From UBA9619 sp964630665 (GTDB taxonomy: Bacteria > Pseudomonadota > Gammaproteobacteria > Arenicellales > UBA868), in the NCBI GenBank assembly GCA_964630665.1, contig CAZVVN010000026.1:1-41775 (forward strand): a stretch of DNA of 41,775 nt, read 5' to 3'. Of this stretch, positions 41,561 to 41,775 are shown piece after piece (positions within the stretch are counted from its first letter, which is position 1; each line of letters starts with the position of its first letter). The translations under genes and the position numbers were made by a program. The notes beneath the pieces were generated by a model. It searched no databases. It was not told the origin of the DNA and was given only the letters and a program-made list of their open reading frames with translations.

Positions 41561-41775
41561 CTAGCGGTTGGCCACGTTGTGTTCGGGGTCTGTCATCAGC
41601 CCATCGCCGAGTTGCTTTACGGTGCCCAGTTCTTCAAGAGTTTTGCGCATGAACTCGGGAATCGGATGCGACTTGAGGTTGCCATCCTCCTGTATCCTGG
41701 CGTAGATCCGCACCGCACGGCCCTCGCAGATGAGATCGCCCGAGCTGGCATTGGTCGCAATACAGCTCCAGTGCA
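41561..41775 (-). CDS. Probable hotdog-fold thioesterase, C-terminal fragment
   Basis: An open minus-strand frame enters from the right edge and ends at the TAG read from 41563 to 41561, giving 71 residues. It contains WSCIATNASSGDLICEGRA, VRIYARIQEDG and PIPEFMRKTLEELG. A strand with xxCEGRAVRI followed by a PIPEFMR tail resembles the end of 4-hydroxybenzoyl-CoA-thioesterase-like (hotdog) proteins, which hydrolyse acyl-CoA. The catalytic N-terminal part is outside the window, so the call is provisional. It is the most upstream gene of a minus-strand series that continues with the AcoX-like gene. Confidence 0.5.
   Translation of the reverse strand, partial: HWSCIATNASSGDLICEGRAVRIYARIQEDGNLKSHPIPEFMRKTLEELGTVKQLGDGLMTDPEHNVANR

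Overview
The window looks like a catabolic accessory region of a Gram-negative bacterium, most likely a member of the Pseudomonadota. Both ABC-transporter binding proteins carry ordinary Sec signal peptides without a lipobox. A TRAP permease end is present, and the genes sit in long, tightly packed operons with many ATGA/GTGA overlaps and several GTG or TTG starts. G+C is fairly high throughout by eye. The genus cannot be told from this sequence. No rRNA, tRNA, insertion sequence, CRISPR array or phage gene was seen, and no stretch longer than about 200 bases lacks a gene.

Region 1 (1-2.6 kb): the tail of a TRAP-type permease on the plus strand, then on the minus strand a short-chain dehydrogenase and an Old-Yellow-Enzyme-type flavin oxidoreductase. 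Region 2 (2.6-15.0 kb, plus strand): an operon of eleven genes starting at an AT-rich divergent promoter that contains an imperfect palindrome. It encodes a fused aryl-CoA monooxygenase/reductase (anthraniloyl-CoA or salicylyl-CoA type), an SDR, a MarR regulator, an enoyl-CoA-hydratase-like protein, an acyl-CoA dehydrogenase, a 2-aminobenzoate/benzoate-type CoA ligase, a RidA-family protein, a NicX-like Fe(II) ring-cleavage dioxygenase homologue, an alpha/beta hydrolase, an atypical acyl-CoA dehydrogenase-like protein and a second CoA ligase. The simplest reading is aerobic degradation of an aromatic acid, probably anthranilate-like, through CoA thioesters, dearomatisation and beta-oxidation steps. 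The NicX-like gene raises the possibility of an oxygenolytic branch.

Region 3 (15.1-20.3 kb, plus strand): a metallo-beta-lactamase-fold hydrolase, an SMP-30/gluconolactonase-family protein, a sulfatase/phosphonate-monoesterase-family enzyme that may be read from a leaderless transcript, and a 4-coumarate-CoA-ligase-like enzyme. Region 4 (20.4-26.0 kb): a complete peptide/opine-type ABC importer (binding protein, two permeases, two ATPases) with a perfect 13-bp hairpin directly after the binding-protein gene.

Region 5 (26.0-37.7 kb): a minus-strand LLM-class flavin oxidoreductase faces away from a plus-strand series made of hydantoinase/oxoprolinase subunits B and A, an isochorismatase-fold hydrolase whose catalytic Cys is Gly, a complete polar-amino-acid ABC importer (again with a perfect hairpin after its binding-protein gene), an MmgE/PrpD-family protein and a translationally coupled FAD oxidoreductase. 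This looks like import and opening of a cyclic amide or ureide, or of a related amino-acid derivative. Region 6 (37.7-41.8 kb, minus strand): a CobW-type GTPase, a YtcJ-type amidohydrolase, an AcoX/NAD-kinase-like protein and the end of a probable thioesterase.

Product names rest on motifs and remembered family resemblance only. Substrates are inferred from context.
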